Assembly (NCBI RefSeq): GCF_014650895.1
Contig: NZ_BMVV01000015.1
Span: 1-64,000, forward strand
Direction of reading: 5' to 3'
DNA from: Streptomyces omiyaensis
GTDB taxonomy: Bacteria > Actinomycetota > Actinomycetes > Streptomycetales > Streptomycetaceae
DNA: 64,000 nt
Made by a program: the position numbers and the translations under genes. The notes beneath the pieces are model-generated. The model was not told the DNA's origin, searched no databases, and worked only from the letters and a program-made list of their open reading frames with translations. Below, piece after piece: positions 34,471 to 44,165 of the stretch; within the stretch, counting starts at the first letter, position 1, and each line of letters begins with the position of its first letter.

Positions 34471-34497
34471 CTGGCACTCACACTCATCGAGTGCTAA
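34471..34497 (-). promoter_or_regulatory. CIRCE-like HrcA operator before the FmdB gene
   Basis: On the plus strand, CTGGCACTC (34471-34479), 9 nt, then GAGTGCTAA (34489-34497). CIRCE is TTAGCACTC-N9-GAGTGCTAA, so the right arm is exact and the left arm matches 7 of 9. It lies directly upstream of the FmdB ribosome site. HrcA represses groES-groEL through this element in Streptomyces. Confidence 0.7.
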
Positions 34498-34527
34498 CGA
34501 CGTTCCATAGTGACGTATTCCGCGGGT

Positions 34528-35820
34528 TCAGTCCACCGTCACCGGCACGCGGTGACCGACACCACGTGCCGTGACCCGTGCGGCGACCCGGCTCGACTCG
34601 CGCGGCCTGAGCTTCCCGCGCAGGGCGACGAGCGTGACGAAGGCCAGCGCGGTGCCGGCGGCCGGGACGAGGAATCCGGCGCCGGAGCCGTGGGCGTCGG
34701 CGAGGCGTCCGGCGACCGTGACGGCCAGGGCCTGGCCGAGGGCGACGGCGCCGGTGAGCCAGGTGAACGCCTCGGTGCGGGCGGAGGCCGGGATCAGGGT
34801 CTCGACGATGGTGTAGCCGGTGATCAGGGCCGGGGCGATGCAGAGGCCGACGACGAGGCCGAGGGCGCCGAGCAGCACCACCGAGTGGGCGGTCCACAGC
34901 AGGGACGCGGCGAAGGTGAGGCCGGTGTAGCCGAGGATCAGGCGGCGGCGGGGGCCGGACTTCCAGGCGATGGCGCCCATGGCGATGCCGGCGAGCATGT
35001 TGCCGGCCGCGAAGACGCCGTACAGCAGGCCGTTGGCGCCCGGGTTGCCGATCTCCTCGCTGAAGGCGGTGAGCGAGACCTGCATGCCGCCGAAGACGGC
35101 GCCGATCCCGAGGAAGGCGACGATCAGGACGCGGACGCCGGGGACGGAGAGCGCCGAGCGGTGGGGTTCGCCGTCGGCGCGGCCGGCGGCGGCGAGCAGG
35201 CCGTACGCGGGCTGGGTGGCGCGCTGGGCGGCGAAGAAGAGGCCGCCGACGAGGGTGAGGGCGGCTTCGGTGATCAGGCCGGCGGCCGGGTGGACGCCGG
35301 TGCACAGGGCGGTGGCGAGGACCGGGCCGACGACGAAGGTGAACTCGTCGGTGACCGACTCGAAGGCCGCCGCGGTCGGCATCAGGGGCGTGCCGTCGAG
35401 CTTGGCCGCCCAGCGGGCCCGGACCATGGGACCGACCTGCGGGACGGAGGCGCCGGCGGGCACCGCGGCGAGGAACAGCGCCCACAGCGGGGCGCCGGCC
35501 AGCGCGAGCACGACGAGCAGCGAGACGGAGGCGGAGTGGACGAGGACGCCCGGGACGAGCACGGCCCGCTGGCCGTAGCGGTCGGCGAGCTTGCCGGACT
35601 GCGGGGCGAAGACCGCCATGGAGACACCGGTGACGGCGGCGACGGCGCCGGCGCTGCCGTAGGAACCGGTGGTGTGCTGGACGAGCAGGACGATGCCGAT
35701 GGTGAGCATCGCGAAGGGCTGCCGGGCGGCGAACCCGGGGATCAGGAAGGAGAGCGCACCGGGGGTGCGCAGCAGCTGCCCGTAGCCGGGCCGCTTCTCG
35801 GAGACGACCGTGGACGCCAC
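34528..35820 (-). CDS. MFS transporter (12 TM)
   Basis: The 430-residue transporter has about twelve hydrophobic segments and a motif-A-like PQSGKLADRYGQRAVL between helices 2 and 3. The start GTG 35820 (VASTVVSEKRPGYGQLLRTPG) is chosen because CAGGA lies about 6 nt upstream; the open frame extends to 36009 through low-complexity sequence. Substrate unknown; the family includes sugar and drug exporters. It is a single gene on the minus strand, 31 nt upstream of the CIRCE-like element, with 264 nt to the antiporter gene. Confidence 0.88.
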   Translation of the reverse strand: MASTVVSEKRPGYGQLLRTPGALSFLIPGFAARQPFAMLTIGIVLLVQHTTGSYGSAGAVAAVTGVSMAVFAPQSGKLADRYGQRAVLVPGVLVHSASVSLLVVLALAGAPLWALFLAAVPAGASVPQVGPMVRARWAAKLDGTPLMPTAAAFESVTDEFTFVVGPVLATALCTGVHPAAGLITEAALTLVGGLFFAAQRATQPAYGLLAAAGRADGEPHRSALSVPGVRVLIVAFLGIGAVFGGMQVSLTAFSEEIGNPGANGLLYGVFAAGNMLAGIAMGAIAWKSGPRRRLILGYTGLTFAASLLWTAHSVVLLGALGLVVGLCIAPALITGYTIVETLIPASARTEAFTWLTGAVALGQALAVTVAGRLADAHGSGAGFLVPAAGTALAFVTLVALRGKLRPRESSRVAARVTARGVGHRVPVTVD

Positions 35821-35967
35821 GGTCCTGGCCTTTCTGCCGCCTGGTAGCGCGCGGGCACGGTGGTGCCGGTCTCGCCGAGAGCTGTCCTCTTGCGCGGAAC
35901 TGCGGTAGATACCGGGAGGGCCCCCACTGCGGGAGGGTGCACCGCGGCCGCCATACGGTCGCGCCAG

Positions 35968-36049
35968 CTCTGCGTCAGGCAGAGTTGGTTCGATCAAGTG
36001 TGCCTTCATGGTACAGGGAGGAGCGCTCTCCTGCCTGTGATTCCACAGG
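35968..36049. other. Intergenic hairpins between antiporter and MFS genes
   Basis: Two short inverted repeats lie in the 264-nt gap: CTCTGC/GCAGAG (35968-35984) and CCTGTG/CACAGG (36034-36049, loop ATTC). The second is placed to end the antiporter transcript; the first precedes the MFS gene and could be an operator or part of a leader. Confidence 0.35.
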
Positions 36050-36084
36050 GAAGAACGCTCCCGACCCCGAAATAATGCCTGCGA

Positions 36085-37656
36085 TTAACGTTCTGTCGGC
36101 TTGTTCTTTCCCGTCACGGACGCGGGCCGGTGGAAGCGGGTCGCGGTCGTGGTGACCGCCTTCCGTCCGTCCCCGGTGCCGAGCCAGCCCGCGAGCTTGC
36201 CGCCCTGGCCGACCGCGCGGAGCCGGCGCTCGGTGGCGTCGCGCACCGGGTCGGTGGCGACGACGAGCAGTTCGTCGCCCTTGCGCAGGACGGTCGCCGG
36301 GCCCGGCACGAAGCTGGCGTCCTCCCGTACGACGAGGGTGACGGCGGCGCCGGTGGGCAGCCGCAGCTCGGCGACCTCGACGCCGTGCATCCGGGAGCCC
36401 TCGGGGATGGCGACGGAGAGCAGGTGGCCGCGGAGCCGCTCCAGCGGCGCGGACTCGACGCCGAGGTCGGCGGCGCCGGAGGAGTCGCCGAGCTTCAGCG
36501 CCTTCGCCAGGTAGGGCAGGGTCGGGCCCTGGACGAGGGTGTAGACGACGACCAGCACGAAGACGATGTTGAAGATCCGCTCGCTGCCCTCGATCTGCCC
36601 CACCATCGGGATGGTGGCGAGGATGATGGGGACGGCTCCGCGCAGGCCGGCCCAGGACATCAGGGCCTGCTCCTGCCAGGGGATCCGGAAGGGCAGCAGG
36701 CTGACCAGGACCTCCATGGGGCGGGCCACCATGGTGAGGACGAGGCCGATGACGACGGCGGGCCAGAAGTCGTTGACGAGCTCGTGCGGGGTGACGAGCA
36801 GGCCGAGCAGGACGAACATGCCGATCTGGGCGATCCAGCCGAGTCCCTCGGCGAAGCCGCGGTTGGCGGGGGCGTGCGGCAGCTTGGCGTTGCCGAGGAC
36901 CATCGAGGCCAGGTAGACGGCGAGGAAGCCGGAGCCGTGGGCGATCGCGCCGGCCGCGTAGGCGGCGACGGCGATGGCCATGACGGCGATCGGGTAGAGG
37001 CCGGAGGCGGGCAGGGCGACGTGCTTGAGTCCGTACGAGCCGACGAGGCCGACCGCGAGGCCGACGGCGGCGCCGATCGCGAGCTCCAGGGCGATCTTCC
37101 CGACGAGGACGTACCAGTCGTCGACGGGTTCCGCGGAGGAGAAGGCGACGACGAGGATCACGACCGGGGCGTCGTTGAAGCCGGACTCGGCCTCCAGGAC
37201 GCCGGTGACCCGGGACGGCAGCGGCACCTTGCGCAGGACGGAGAAGACGGCGGCGGCGTCGGTGGAGGAGACGACCGCGCCGATGATCAGCGCCTGCCGC
37301 CACTCCAGGCCGACGAGGTAGTGGGCGCCCGCGGCGGTGATGCCGACGGAGACGGCGACGCCGACGGTGGAGAGGACGACCGCGGCCGGCAGGGCCGGCT
37401 TGACCTCCTTCCACTTCGTCCCGAGACCGCCCTCGGCGAGGATGACGACGAGCGCCGCGTAGCCGATGACCTGGGTGAGCTCGGCGTTGTCGAAGGCGAC
37501 GTTGCCGATGCCGTCCTGGCCGATGGCGACGCCGATGCCGAGGTAGAGCAGGAGGCTCGGGAGCCCGCTCCGGGAGGAGATCCGGACGGCGGCGACCGCG
37601 ATCAGCAGCACCAGTGAGCTGATCAGCAGGAGTTCGTTGAGCTCGTGGACAGTCAG
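36085..37656 (-). CDS. Potassium/proton antiporter (CPA1/NhaP2 type) with RCK-C domain
   Basis: The 523-residue protein has about twelve membrane segments, with the ion-site region GVVSSTDAAAVFSVLRK and AESGFNDAPVVILVV, as in NhaP/CvrA antiporters. A cytoplasmic TrkA-C (RCK-C) domain (about 395-490) usually binds nucleotides. A GTG internal codon at 37611 is the first conventional start, but it would remove the first part of helix 1. CTG 37656 (LTVHELNELLLISS) has AAGGAA at normal spacing and restores the usual N-terminus, so a CTG start is proposed. K+ export or pH homeostasis is the expected role. Confidence 0.85.
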   Translation of the reverse strand: MTVHELNELLLISSLVLLIAVAAVRISSRSGLPSLLLYLGIGVAIGQDGIGNVAFDNAELTQVIGYAALVVILAEGGLGTKWKEVKPALPAAVVLSTVGVAVSVGITAAGAHYLVGLEWRQALIIGAVVSSTDAAAVFSVLRKVPLPSRVTGVLEAESGFNDAPVVILVVAFSSAEPVDDWYVLVGKIALELAIGAAVGLAVGLVGSYGLKHVALPASGLYPIAVMAIAVAAYAAGAIAHGSGFLAVYLASMVLGNAKLPHAPANRGFAEGLGWIAQIGMFVLLGLLVTPHELVNDFWPAVVIGLVLTMVARPMEVLVSLLPFRIPWQEQALMSWAGLRGAVPIILATIPMVGQIEGSERIFNIVFVLVVVYTLVQGPTLPYLAKALKLGDSSGAADLGVESAPLERLRGHLLSVAIPEGSRMHGVEVAELRLPTGAAVTLVVREDASFVPGPATVLRKGDELLVVATDPVRDATERRLRAVGQGGKLAGWLGTGDGRKAVTTTATRFHRPASVTGKNKPTER

Positions 37657-37881
37657 TGCGCCGTTCCTTCCCCTCGCACGCGCCGGATCGTTCCTCCAGC
37701 CGCAGGTACTTCGTTACCTTACCTAATCTTTAACGCTTTCTTGACGCCTTCTTTGCGCTCCGCCGTTCTCCCGTGCGGTCATCAGTGCGGTTTCTCCCCG
37801 ACACCGAGTCCAGGGCGCCCAGGTGCTGCGCCTAAGGTTGCTCCCGTACTCCAGGACCACCCTGCCCCTCGAAGGACAGCG

Positions 37882-40614
37882 ATGCCCTCCAACACGACCG
37901 CGCCCCCCGCCAAGAAGAAAGGCAGGCGCGCCCGCCTGATCGTCCTGCTCCTGGTCCTTGCGCTGGTCGGGGCCGTCGCCTTCGGCGGCTGGTGGGGAGT
38001 GGGCACCGTCCGGGCCTCGTTCCCGCAGACCACCGGCGAGATCCGGATCGACGCGCTCTCCGGCGACGTCGAGGTGAAGCGGGACGCCAACGGCATCCCG
38101 CAGATCTACGCGGACAACGAGACCGACCTCTTCCGCGCGCAGGGCTACGTCCAGGCGCAGGACCGCTTCTACGAGATGGACGTCCGGCGGCACCTCACCG
38201 CCGGCCGCCTCTCCGAGATGTTCGGCGACGGCCAGGTCGACACCGACGCCTTCCTGCGCACCCTCGGCTGGCGCCAGGTCGCGCAGCAGGAGTACGACAA
38301 GGTCCTGACCCCGGAGACGAAGAAGTACCTCCAGGCGTACGCGGAGGGCGTCAACGCCTACCTGAAGGACCGCGCGCCGAAGGACGTCTCCGTCGAGTAC
38401 GCGGCCCTGGCGCTCACCAACGACTACGCGATCGAGCCCTGGACCCCGGTCGACTCGGTCGCCTGGCTCAAGGCCATGGCCTGGGACCTGCGCGGCAACA
38501 TGCAGGACGAGATCGACCGCTCGCTGCTCACCAGCCGGCTGACCCCGGCCCAGGTGAAGCAGCTCTACCCGGAGTACCCGTACGACCTCCACCAGCCGAT
38601 CCTCGACCGCGGCGCGGTCGACCCGGTGACGAAGAAGTTCGACCCGAAGGCCGGCGCGGAGGACGGCGAGGACGCGGACGGCAGCGGTACGGGCTCCGGC
38701 TCCGGCGGCGCGAGCGCCCAGCTCGCCGCGCTCTCGGGCCTCTCCGACGTCCTCGACGAGGTCCCCGCGCTGCTCGGCCCGAACGGCAACGGCATCGGCT
38801 CCAACTCGTGGGTCGTCTCCGGGGAGCTCACCACCTCCGGCAAGCCGCTGCTCGCCAACGACCCGCACCTCGCGCCGATGCTGCCGTCCCTCTGGTACCA
38901 GATGGGCCTGCACTGCCGCTCCGTCTCGGCGACCTGCCGCTACGACGTCGCCGGCTACACCTTCTCCGGCATGCCCGGCGTGATCATCGGCCACAACGAC
39001 TCCATCGCCTGGGGCCTCACCAACCTCGGTGCCGACGTCACCGACCTCTACCTGGAGAAGGTCAGCCCCGAGGGCTACCTGGTCGACGGCAAGGTCAAGC
39101 CCTTCGACACCCGTGAAGAGGTCATCAAGGTCGCCGGCGGCGCCGACCGCACCATCACCGTCCGCTCCACCGACCGCGGTCCGCTCGTCTCCGACCGCTC
39201 CTCCGAACTGGAGAAGGTCGGCCAGAAGGCCCCCGTCGGCAACGCCGCCCCCGACCGCGGCACCGGCTACGGCGTCTCCCTCCAGTGGACCGCCCTCCAG
39301 CCCGGCAAGTCGATGGACGCGATCTTCGCGCTCAACCGCGCCCAGGACTTCAAGCAGTTCCGGGCCGCCGCGAAGAACTTCGAGGTCCCCTCGCAGAACC
39401 TCGTCTACGCCGACACCAAGGGCAACATCGGCTACCAGTCGCCGGGCAAGATCCCGCGCCGCGCCACCGGTGACGGCACCCTGCCCGCCCCGGGCTGGGA
39501 CTCCCGCTACCGCTGGAAGGGGTACATCCCCTTCGACCGGCTGCCGTACGAGTACAACCCGGACCGCGGCTACATCGTCACCGCCAACCAGGCCGTGATC
39601 TCCCCGGAGCAGTACCCCGACCTGCTCACGAAGGACTGGGGCTACGGCTCCCGCAGCCAGCGGATCAACGACCTCATCGAGTCGAAGACCAAGGACGGCG
39701 GCAAGATCTCGCCGGACGACATGCGGACCATGCAGACCGACAACCGCAGCGAGATCGCGACCCTGCTCAACCCGCTGCTGCTGAAGATCGACGTCTCCGA
39801 CCCCTACGTCCGCGAGGCGCAGAAGCTCCTGGAGGGCTGGGACTACACCCAGGAGCCCGACTCGGCCGCCGCCGCGTACTTCAACGCGGTCTGGCGCAAC
39901 GTCCTCAAGCTCTCCTTCGGCGACAAGCTGCCCAAGGAGGTCCGGGCCGAGGGCGACTGCGTCATGGTGCGCCCGGTCGACTTCACCGGCCCGGTGGACG
40001 AGCAGAACAAGCTGGTCCGCGAGTGCGGCGAGCGCGACGCCGACTCGGCCCAGCCGGACGGCGGCGACCGCTGGTACGAGGTGGTCCGCCCGCTCCTCAA
40101 GCAGGAGAAGAGCGCGTGGTGGAAGACGCCCGCCACCCGCACCGACCCGGCCACCGAGACCCGCGACCAGCTGCTCGCCCGCGCCATGAGGGACGCCCGC
40201 TGGGAGCTGACCGCCAAGCTCGGCAAGGACGTCTCCACCTGGAGCTGGGGACGGCTGCACCAGCTGACCCTGAAGAACCAGACCCTCGGCACCGCCGGTC
40301 CCGGCCCGGTGCAGCGGATGCTCAACCGCGGCCCGTGGAACCTCGGCGGCGGCGAGGCCGCCGTCGACGCCACCGGCTGGAACGCGGCCGGCGGCTACGA
40401 GGTCATCTGGGTGCCGTCGATGCGGATGGTCGTCAACGTCGGCGACTGGGACAAGTCCCGGTGGGTCAACCTGACCGGCGCCTCCGGCCACGCCTTCCAC
40501 GACAACTACACGGACCAGACGGACGCCTGGTCCAAGGGCGAGCTGTACGACTGGGCCTACGGAAAGGCGGCGGTCGACGCGGCGGCGAAGGACACGCTGA
40601 CGCTCAAGCCCTGA
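37882..40614 (+). CDS. Penicillin acylase family Ntn hydrolase, membrane-anchored or secreted
   Basis: The 910-residue precursor has a basic N-terminus and hydrophobic segment (KKKGRRARLIVLLLVLALVG, about 11-30), a signal or anchor. The alpha chain is followed by an acidic glycine/serine linker (about residues 255-280). S307 in GSNSWVV is the autocatalytic cleavage and nucleophile position, with the conserved Asn at 308. The usual ANDPHL element follows at about 330. Such enzymes hydrolyse amides, including acyl-homoserine lactones, beta-lactams or echinocandins; the substrate here is unknown. ATG 37882 follows GAAGGA. It is a single gene; 225 nt upstream are non-coding. Confidence 0.92.
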   Translation: MPSNTTAPPAKKKGRRARLIVLLLVLALVGAVAFGGWWGVGTVRASFPQTTGEIRIDALSGDVEVKRDANGIPQIYADNETDLFRAQGYVQAQDRFYEMDVRRHLTAGRLSEMFGDGQVDTDAFLRTLGWRQVAQQEYDKVLTPETKKYLQAYAEGVNAYLKDRAPKDVSVEYAALALTNDYAIEPWTPVDSVAWLKAMAWDLRGNMQDEIDRSLLTSRLTPAQVKQLYPEYPYDLHQPILDRGAVDPVTKKFDPKAGAEDGEDADGSGTGSGSGGASAQLAALSGLSDVLDEVPALLGPNGNGIGSNSWVVSGELTTSGKPLLANDPHLAPMLPSLWYQMGLHCRSVSATCRYDVAGYTFSGMPGVIIGHNDSIAWGLTNLGADVTDLYLEKVSPEGYLVDGKVKPFDTREEVIKVAGGADRTITVRSTDRGPLVSDRSSELEKVGQKAPVGNAAPDRGTGYGVSLQWTALQPGKSMDAIFALNRAQDFKQFRAAAKNFEVPSQNLVYADTKGNIGYQSPGKIPRRATGDGTLPAPGWDSRYRWKGYIPFDRLPYEYNPDRGYIVTANQAVISPEQYPDLLTKDWGYGSRSQRINDLIESKTKDGGKISPDDMRTMQTDNRSEIATLLNPLLLKIDVSDPYVREAQKLLEGWDYTQEPDSAAAAYFNAVWRNVLKLSFGDKLPKEVRAEGDCVMVRPVDFTGPVDEQNKLVRECGERDADSAQPDGGDRWYEVVRPLLKQEKSAWWKTPATRTDPATETRDQLLARAMRDARWELTAKLGKDVSTWSWGRLHQLTLKNQTLGTAGPGPVQRMLNRGPWNLGGGEAAVDATGWNAAGGYEVIWVPSMRMVVNVGDWDKSRWVNLTGASGHAFHDNYTDQTDAWSKGELYDWAYGKAAVDAAAKDTLTLKP

Positions 40615-40623
40615 CCGGGGAAG

Positions 40624-40638
40624 CCGGGCAACGCCCGG
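40624..40638. terminator. Short hairpin between convergent acylase and folate genes
   Basis: CCGGGC (40624-40629), AAC, and GCCCGG (40633-40638) form a 6-bp stem in the 31-nt gap between two converging stops. Confidence 0.4.
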
Positions 40639-40645
40639 GCCGTGA

Positions 40646-41251
40646 TCAGGAACGGCCGAAACGGGCCACCCCGTCCGGGGTGACCACCGCGTGCACGGGG
40701 TGGTCGTGCGGTTCCTCCGGGACCCGCGCGACCACCTCGTCCGCGTAGAGGAGCACCACCAGGGCCGGGTCCTTCCCGGCGCGCGCGAGCCGGGCGAGGA
40801 CCCGGTCGTACGAACCGCCGCCCCGGCCCAGCCGCATGCCGCGCGCGTCCACCGCGAGCCCCGGCAGCAGCACCGCGTCCGCCGCGCACACCGCCTCCGG
40901 GCCGAGCCGCGGGCCGGTCGGCTCCAGCAGGCCGCGGCCGGCCTTCGCCAGCGCCCCGCGCCCCTCGTACGCCGCCCAGTCCAGGTCGTTGTCGGGCAGC
41001 AGCACCGGCAGCAGGACCCGCACCCCGCGCGCGTGGAGGGCGTCGAGCAGCGCGCGGGTGCCGGGCTCGCGCCCGACCGACACGTACGCGGCGACGGTGG
41101 CGGCGCCGGCCAGCTCGGGCAGCTCCAGACCGCGCCCGCCCAGCGCCTCGGCGGTCCGCGCCAGGGCGTCGGGGGCGAGGGCCGCGCGGGCGTCGAGCAG
41201 ACGGCGGCGCAGGAGGGCTTTTTCGGACAACTCAGGATTCTCTTTCCGCAC
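40646..41251 (-). CDS. 5-formyltetrahydrofolate cyclo-ligase
   Basis: The 201-residue enzyme converts 5-formyl-THF to methenyl-THF with ATP. VAAYVSVGREPGT, the substrate-site VLLPGLAVDARGMRLGRGGG and YDRVLAR are family signatures; the GMRLGRGGGSYD glycine-rich loop binds ATP. Open frame extends to a GTG at 41311, but the DNA there is AT-rich and promoter-like (TATAAA on the minus strand). GTG 41251 (VRKENPELSEK) is therefore preferred, though its ribosome site is weak. It is divergent from galU. Confidence 0.9.
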   Translation of the reverse strand: MRKENPELSEKALLRRRLLDARAALAPDALARTAEALGGRGLELPELAGAATVAAYVSVGREPGTRALLDALHARGVRVLLPVLLPDNDLDWAAYEGRGALAKAGRGLLEPTGPRLGPEAVCAADAVLLPGLAVDARGMRLGRGGGSYDRVLARLARAGKDPALVVLLYADEVVARVPEEPHDHPVHAVVTPDGVARFGRS

Positions 41252-41335
41252 AGGTGATCCCCAGGAAACTCTCGTAACCGTATTTATAGGGAGAAAGTTA
41301 ATCGGAGCCACATCTTCCTCTCATTCCCTAGCGGA

Positions 41336-41341
41336 TAAGGT
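41336..41341 (+). promoter_or_regulatory. -10 hexamer of galU, leaderless spacing
   Basis: TAAGGT ends 6 nt before ATG 41348, and there is no Shine-Dalgarno in between. Confidence 0.45.
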
Positions 41342-41347
41342 GCCCGC

Positions 41348-42259
41348 ATGACTCAGTCGTTCCCCCGCCTCGGCCGGATCAGCAAGGCTGTCATCCCGGC
41401 CGCCGGCCTCGGCACCCGCTTCCTGCCGGCGACGAAGGCGACGCCCAAGGAGATGCTGCCGGTCGTCGACAAGCCGGCGATCCAGTACGTCGTCGAGGAG
41501 GCCGTCGCGGCCGGGCTCTGTGACGTGCTCATGATCACCGGCCGGAACAAGCGTCCGCTGGAGGACCACTTCGACCGGAACTACGAGCTGGAGGAGGCGC
41601 TGACCCGCAAGGGCGACGACGAACGCCTCTCCAAGGTCCGGGAGTCCAACGACCTCGCCACCATGCACTACGTGCGCCAGGGCGCCCCCCGCGGCCTCGG
41701 GCACGCGGTGCTGTGCGCGGCCCCGCACGTCGGCGACCAGCCCTTCGCCGTCCTCCTCGGCGACGACCTGATCGATCCGCGCGACCCCCTCCTGTCGCGG
41801 ATGGTCGAGGTCCAGGAGCGCGAGGGCGGCAGCGTCGTCGCGCTGATGGAGGTCGAGCCCTCCCAGATCCACCTCTACGGCTGCGCGGCGGTCGAGCCGA
41901 CCATCGACGGCGACGTGGTGCGCGTGACGGACCTGGTGGAGAAGCCGGAACCGGCCGAGGCGCCCAGCAACTACGCCGTCATCGGCCGCTACGTGCTCGA
42001 CCCGGCCGTCTTCGGCACGCTGCGGGAGACCGAGCCCGGCCGGGGCGGCGAGATCCAGCTGACCGACGCCCTGCAGAAGCTGGCGGGCGACGAGAAGCTC
42101 GGCGGGCCGGTGCACGGCGTCGTCTTCAAGGGGCGCCGCTACGACACCGGCGACCGGGGCGACTATCTGCGTGCCATTGTCAGACTCGCGTGCGAACGTG
42201 AAGATCTGGGACCGGACTTCCGGGCCTGGCTCCGGAGATATGTCAGCGAGGAGATGTAG
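41348..42259 (+). CDS. galU: UTP-glucose-1-phosphate uridylyltransferase
   Basis: The 303-residue enzyme makes UDP-glucose for envelope sugars and trehalose. The nucleotide loop AAGLGTRFLPATKATPKEML near residue 18, LLGDDLIDP and the sugar-site VEKP follow family order, and length is typical. ATG 41348 fits a leaderless start. It heads the cluster galU-moeA/glp-moaC-mog-rimJ-sepX. galU next to a gephyrin-like gene, rimJ and sepX is an arrangement conserved in Actinobacteria. Confidence 0.94.
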   Translation: MTQSFPRLGRISKAVIPAAGLGTRFLPATKATPKEMLPVVDKPAIQYVVEEAVAAGLCDVLMITGRNKRPLEDHFDRNYELEEALTRKGDDERLSKVRESNDLATMHYVRQGAPRGLGHAVLCAAPHVGDQPFAVLLGDDLIDPRDPLLSRMVEVQEREGGSVVALMEVEPSQIHLYGCAAVEPTIDGDVVRVTDLVEKPEPAEAPSNYAVIGRYVLDPAVFGTLRETEPGRGGEIQLTDALQKLAGDEKLGGPVHGVVFKGRRYDTGDRGDYLRAIVRLACEREDLGPDFRAWLRRYVSEEM

Positions 42260-42263
42260 GACC

Positions 42264-43622
42264 TTGAGCAGCGAGACGGCACCGTCCCAGGACCACGGTC
42301 ACGACCACGGCCCCGGCGACCCCTGCGCGGGACCGGAGCGGGACGGGGCGCGCCTGTGGTCGGTCGACGAGCACCTGGCCGACATCCTGGCGACCGTCCG
42401 CCCGCTGGAGCCGATCGAGCTCCAGCTGCTCGACGCGCAGGGCTGCGTCCTGGTCGAGGACGTGACGGTGCCGGTGGCGCTGCCGCCGTTCGACAACAGC
42501 TCCATGGACGGGTACGCGGTCCGGGTCGCCGACGTGGCGGGCGCGACCGGGGAGTTCCCGGCCGTCCTCACCGTCGTCGGCGACGTCGCCGCGGGCGCGG
42601 GCGGACTGCCGGAGGTCGGCCCCGGGCAGGCCGCCCGGATCATGACCGGCGCGCCGCTCCCGCCGGGCGCCGAGGCCGTCGTGCCGGTCGAGTGGACCGA
42701 CGGCGGCGCGGGCGAGGGCGCCGCCACCGGCATGCGGGCCGCGAGCGACGCCCCGGAGGGCGCCGCCGGCGAGGTGCGGGTGCACCGCGCGGCGGAGGCG
42801 GGCGCCCACGTCCGCCGGACCGGCAGCGACGTGCGGGCCGGCGAGCTCGCCCTCGCGGCCGGCACGGTCCTCGGGCCGCCGCAGCTCGGGCTGCTCGCCG
42901 CGATCGGCCGGGGCACGGTCAGGGTCCGGCCGCGCCCCCGGGTGGTCGTCCTCTCCACCGGCAGCGAACTGGTCCAGCCCGGCGAGGAGCTGGGCCCCGG
43001 GCAGATCCACGACTCCAACAGCTTCGCGCTGGCCGCCGCCGCCCGGGACGCGGGCGCGCTCGCCTACCGGGTCGGCGCGGTCGCCGACGACGCCGAGTCG
43101 CTCCGCTCCACCATCGAGGACCAGCTGATCCGGGCCGACCTCCTCGTCACCACGGGCGGCGTCAGCGTCGGCGCCTACGACGTGGTGAAGGAGACCCTGG
43201 CCGCCGACGGGCAGGTCGACTTCCGCAAGCTGGCCATGCAGCCGGGCAAGCCGCAGGGCTTCGGCGCGATCGGCGCCGAGCAGATCCCGCTCCTCGCCCT
43301 GCCGGGCAACCCGGTCTCCTCGTACGTCTCCTTCGAGCTCTTCGTCCGGCCGGCGATCCGCGCCCTGATGGGCCTGGAGGACCTGCACCGCCCGGTGGTC
43401 CGCGCCACCCTGAAGGCCGACGCGCCGCTCTCCTCGCCGCCCGGCCGCCGCCAGTACCTCCGGGGGACGTACGACGCCGAGTCCGGCACCGTCACCCCGG
43501 TGGGCGGCGCCGGATCCCATCTGATCGCCGCCCTCGCCCACGCGGACGCGCTGCTCGTGGTCCCGGAGGAGCGCACCGCGGCCGACCCGGGCGAGGAGCT
43601 GGACGTGGTCCTTCTCGGCTGA
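42264..43622 (+). CDS. moeA: Molybdopterin molybdotransferase MoeA / gephyrin-like protein Glp
   Basis: The 452-residue protein inserts molybdate into adenylated molybdopterin. PFDNSSMDGYAVR, IMTGAPLPPGA, VVTTGG-like TTGGVSVGAYD and LPGNPVSSYVSFELF match MoeA/gephyrin. The first 25 residues hold a His-rich run (DHGHDHG). No ATG or GTG fits; TTG 42264 lies 4 nt after galU with AGGA upstream, so a TTG start is assumed. Corynebacterial Glp, a MoeA homologue, acts in cell division through the membrane receptor GlpR, related to SepX. sepX is 1.9 kb downstream, so this gene may serve either or both roles. Confidence 0.9.
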   Translation: MSSETAPSQDHGHDHGPGDPCAGPERDGARLWSVDEHLADILATVRPLEPIELQLLDAQGCVLVEDVTVPVALPPFDNSSMDGYAVRVADVAGATGEFPAVLTVVGDVAAGAGGLPEVGPGQAARIMTGAPLPPGAEAVVPVEWTDGGAGEGAATGMRAASDAPEGAAGEVRVHRAAEAGAHVRRTGSDVRAGELALAAGTVLGPPQLGLLAAIGRGTVRVRPRPRVVVLSTGSELVQPGEELGPGQIHDSNSFALAAAARDAGALAYRVGAVADDAESLRSTIEDQLIRADLLVTTGGVSVGAYDVVKETLAADGQVDFRKLAMQPGKPQGFGAIGAEQIPLLALPGNPVSSYVSFELFVRPAIRALMGLEDLHRPVVRATLKADAPLSSPPGRRQYLRGTYDAESGTVTPVGGAGSHLIAALAHADALLVVPEERTAADPGEELDVVLLG

Positions 43623-43679
43623 GGAGGCGCAGGTGGGGGTACGGTGTCGTCCCACACAGCGACCGGGAGTGTCACGGCC

Positions 43680-44161
<482 letters not shown>

Positions 44162-44165
<4 letters not shown>

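Noticed and set aside
37713..37726. GTTACCTTACCTAA upstream of penicillin acylase as an iron (DmdR1) box
   Set aside because: It shares a half-site with TTAGGTTAGGCTAACCTAA but needs a one-base gap and has mismatches in the other half.
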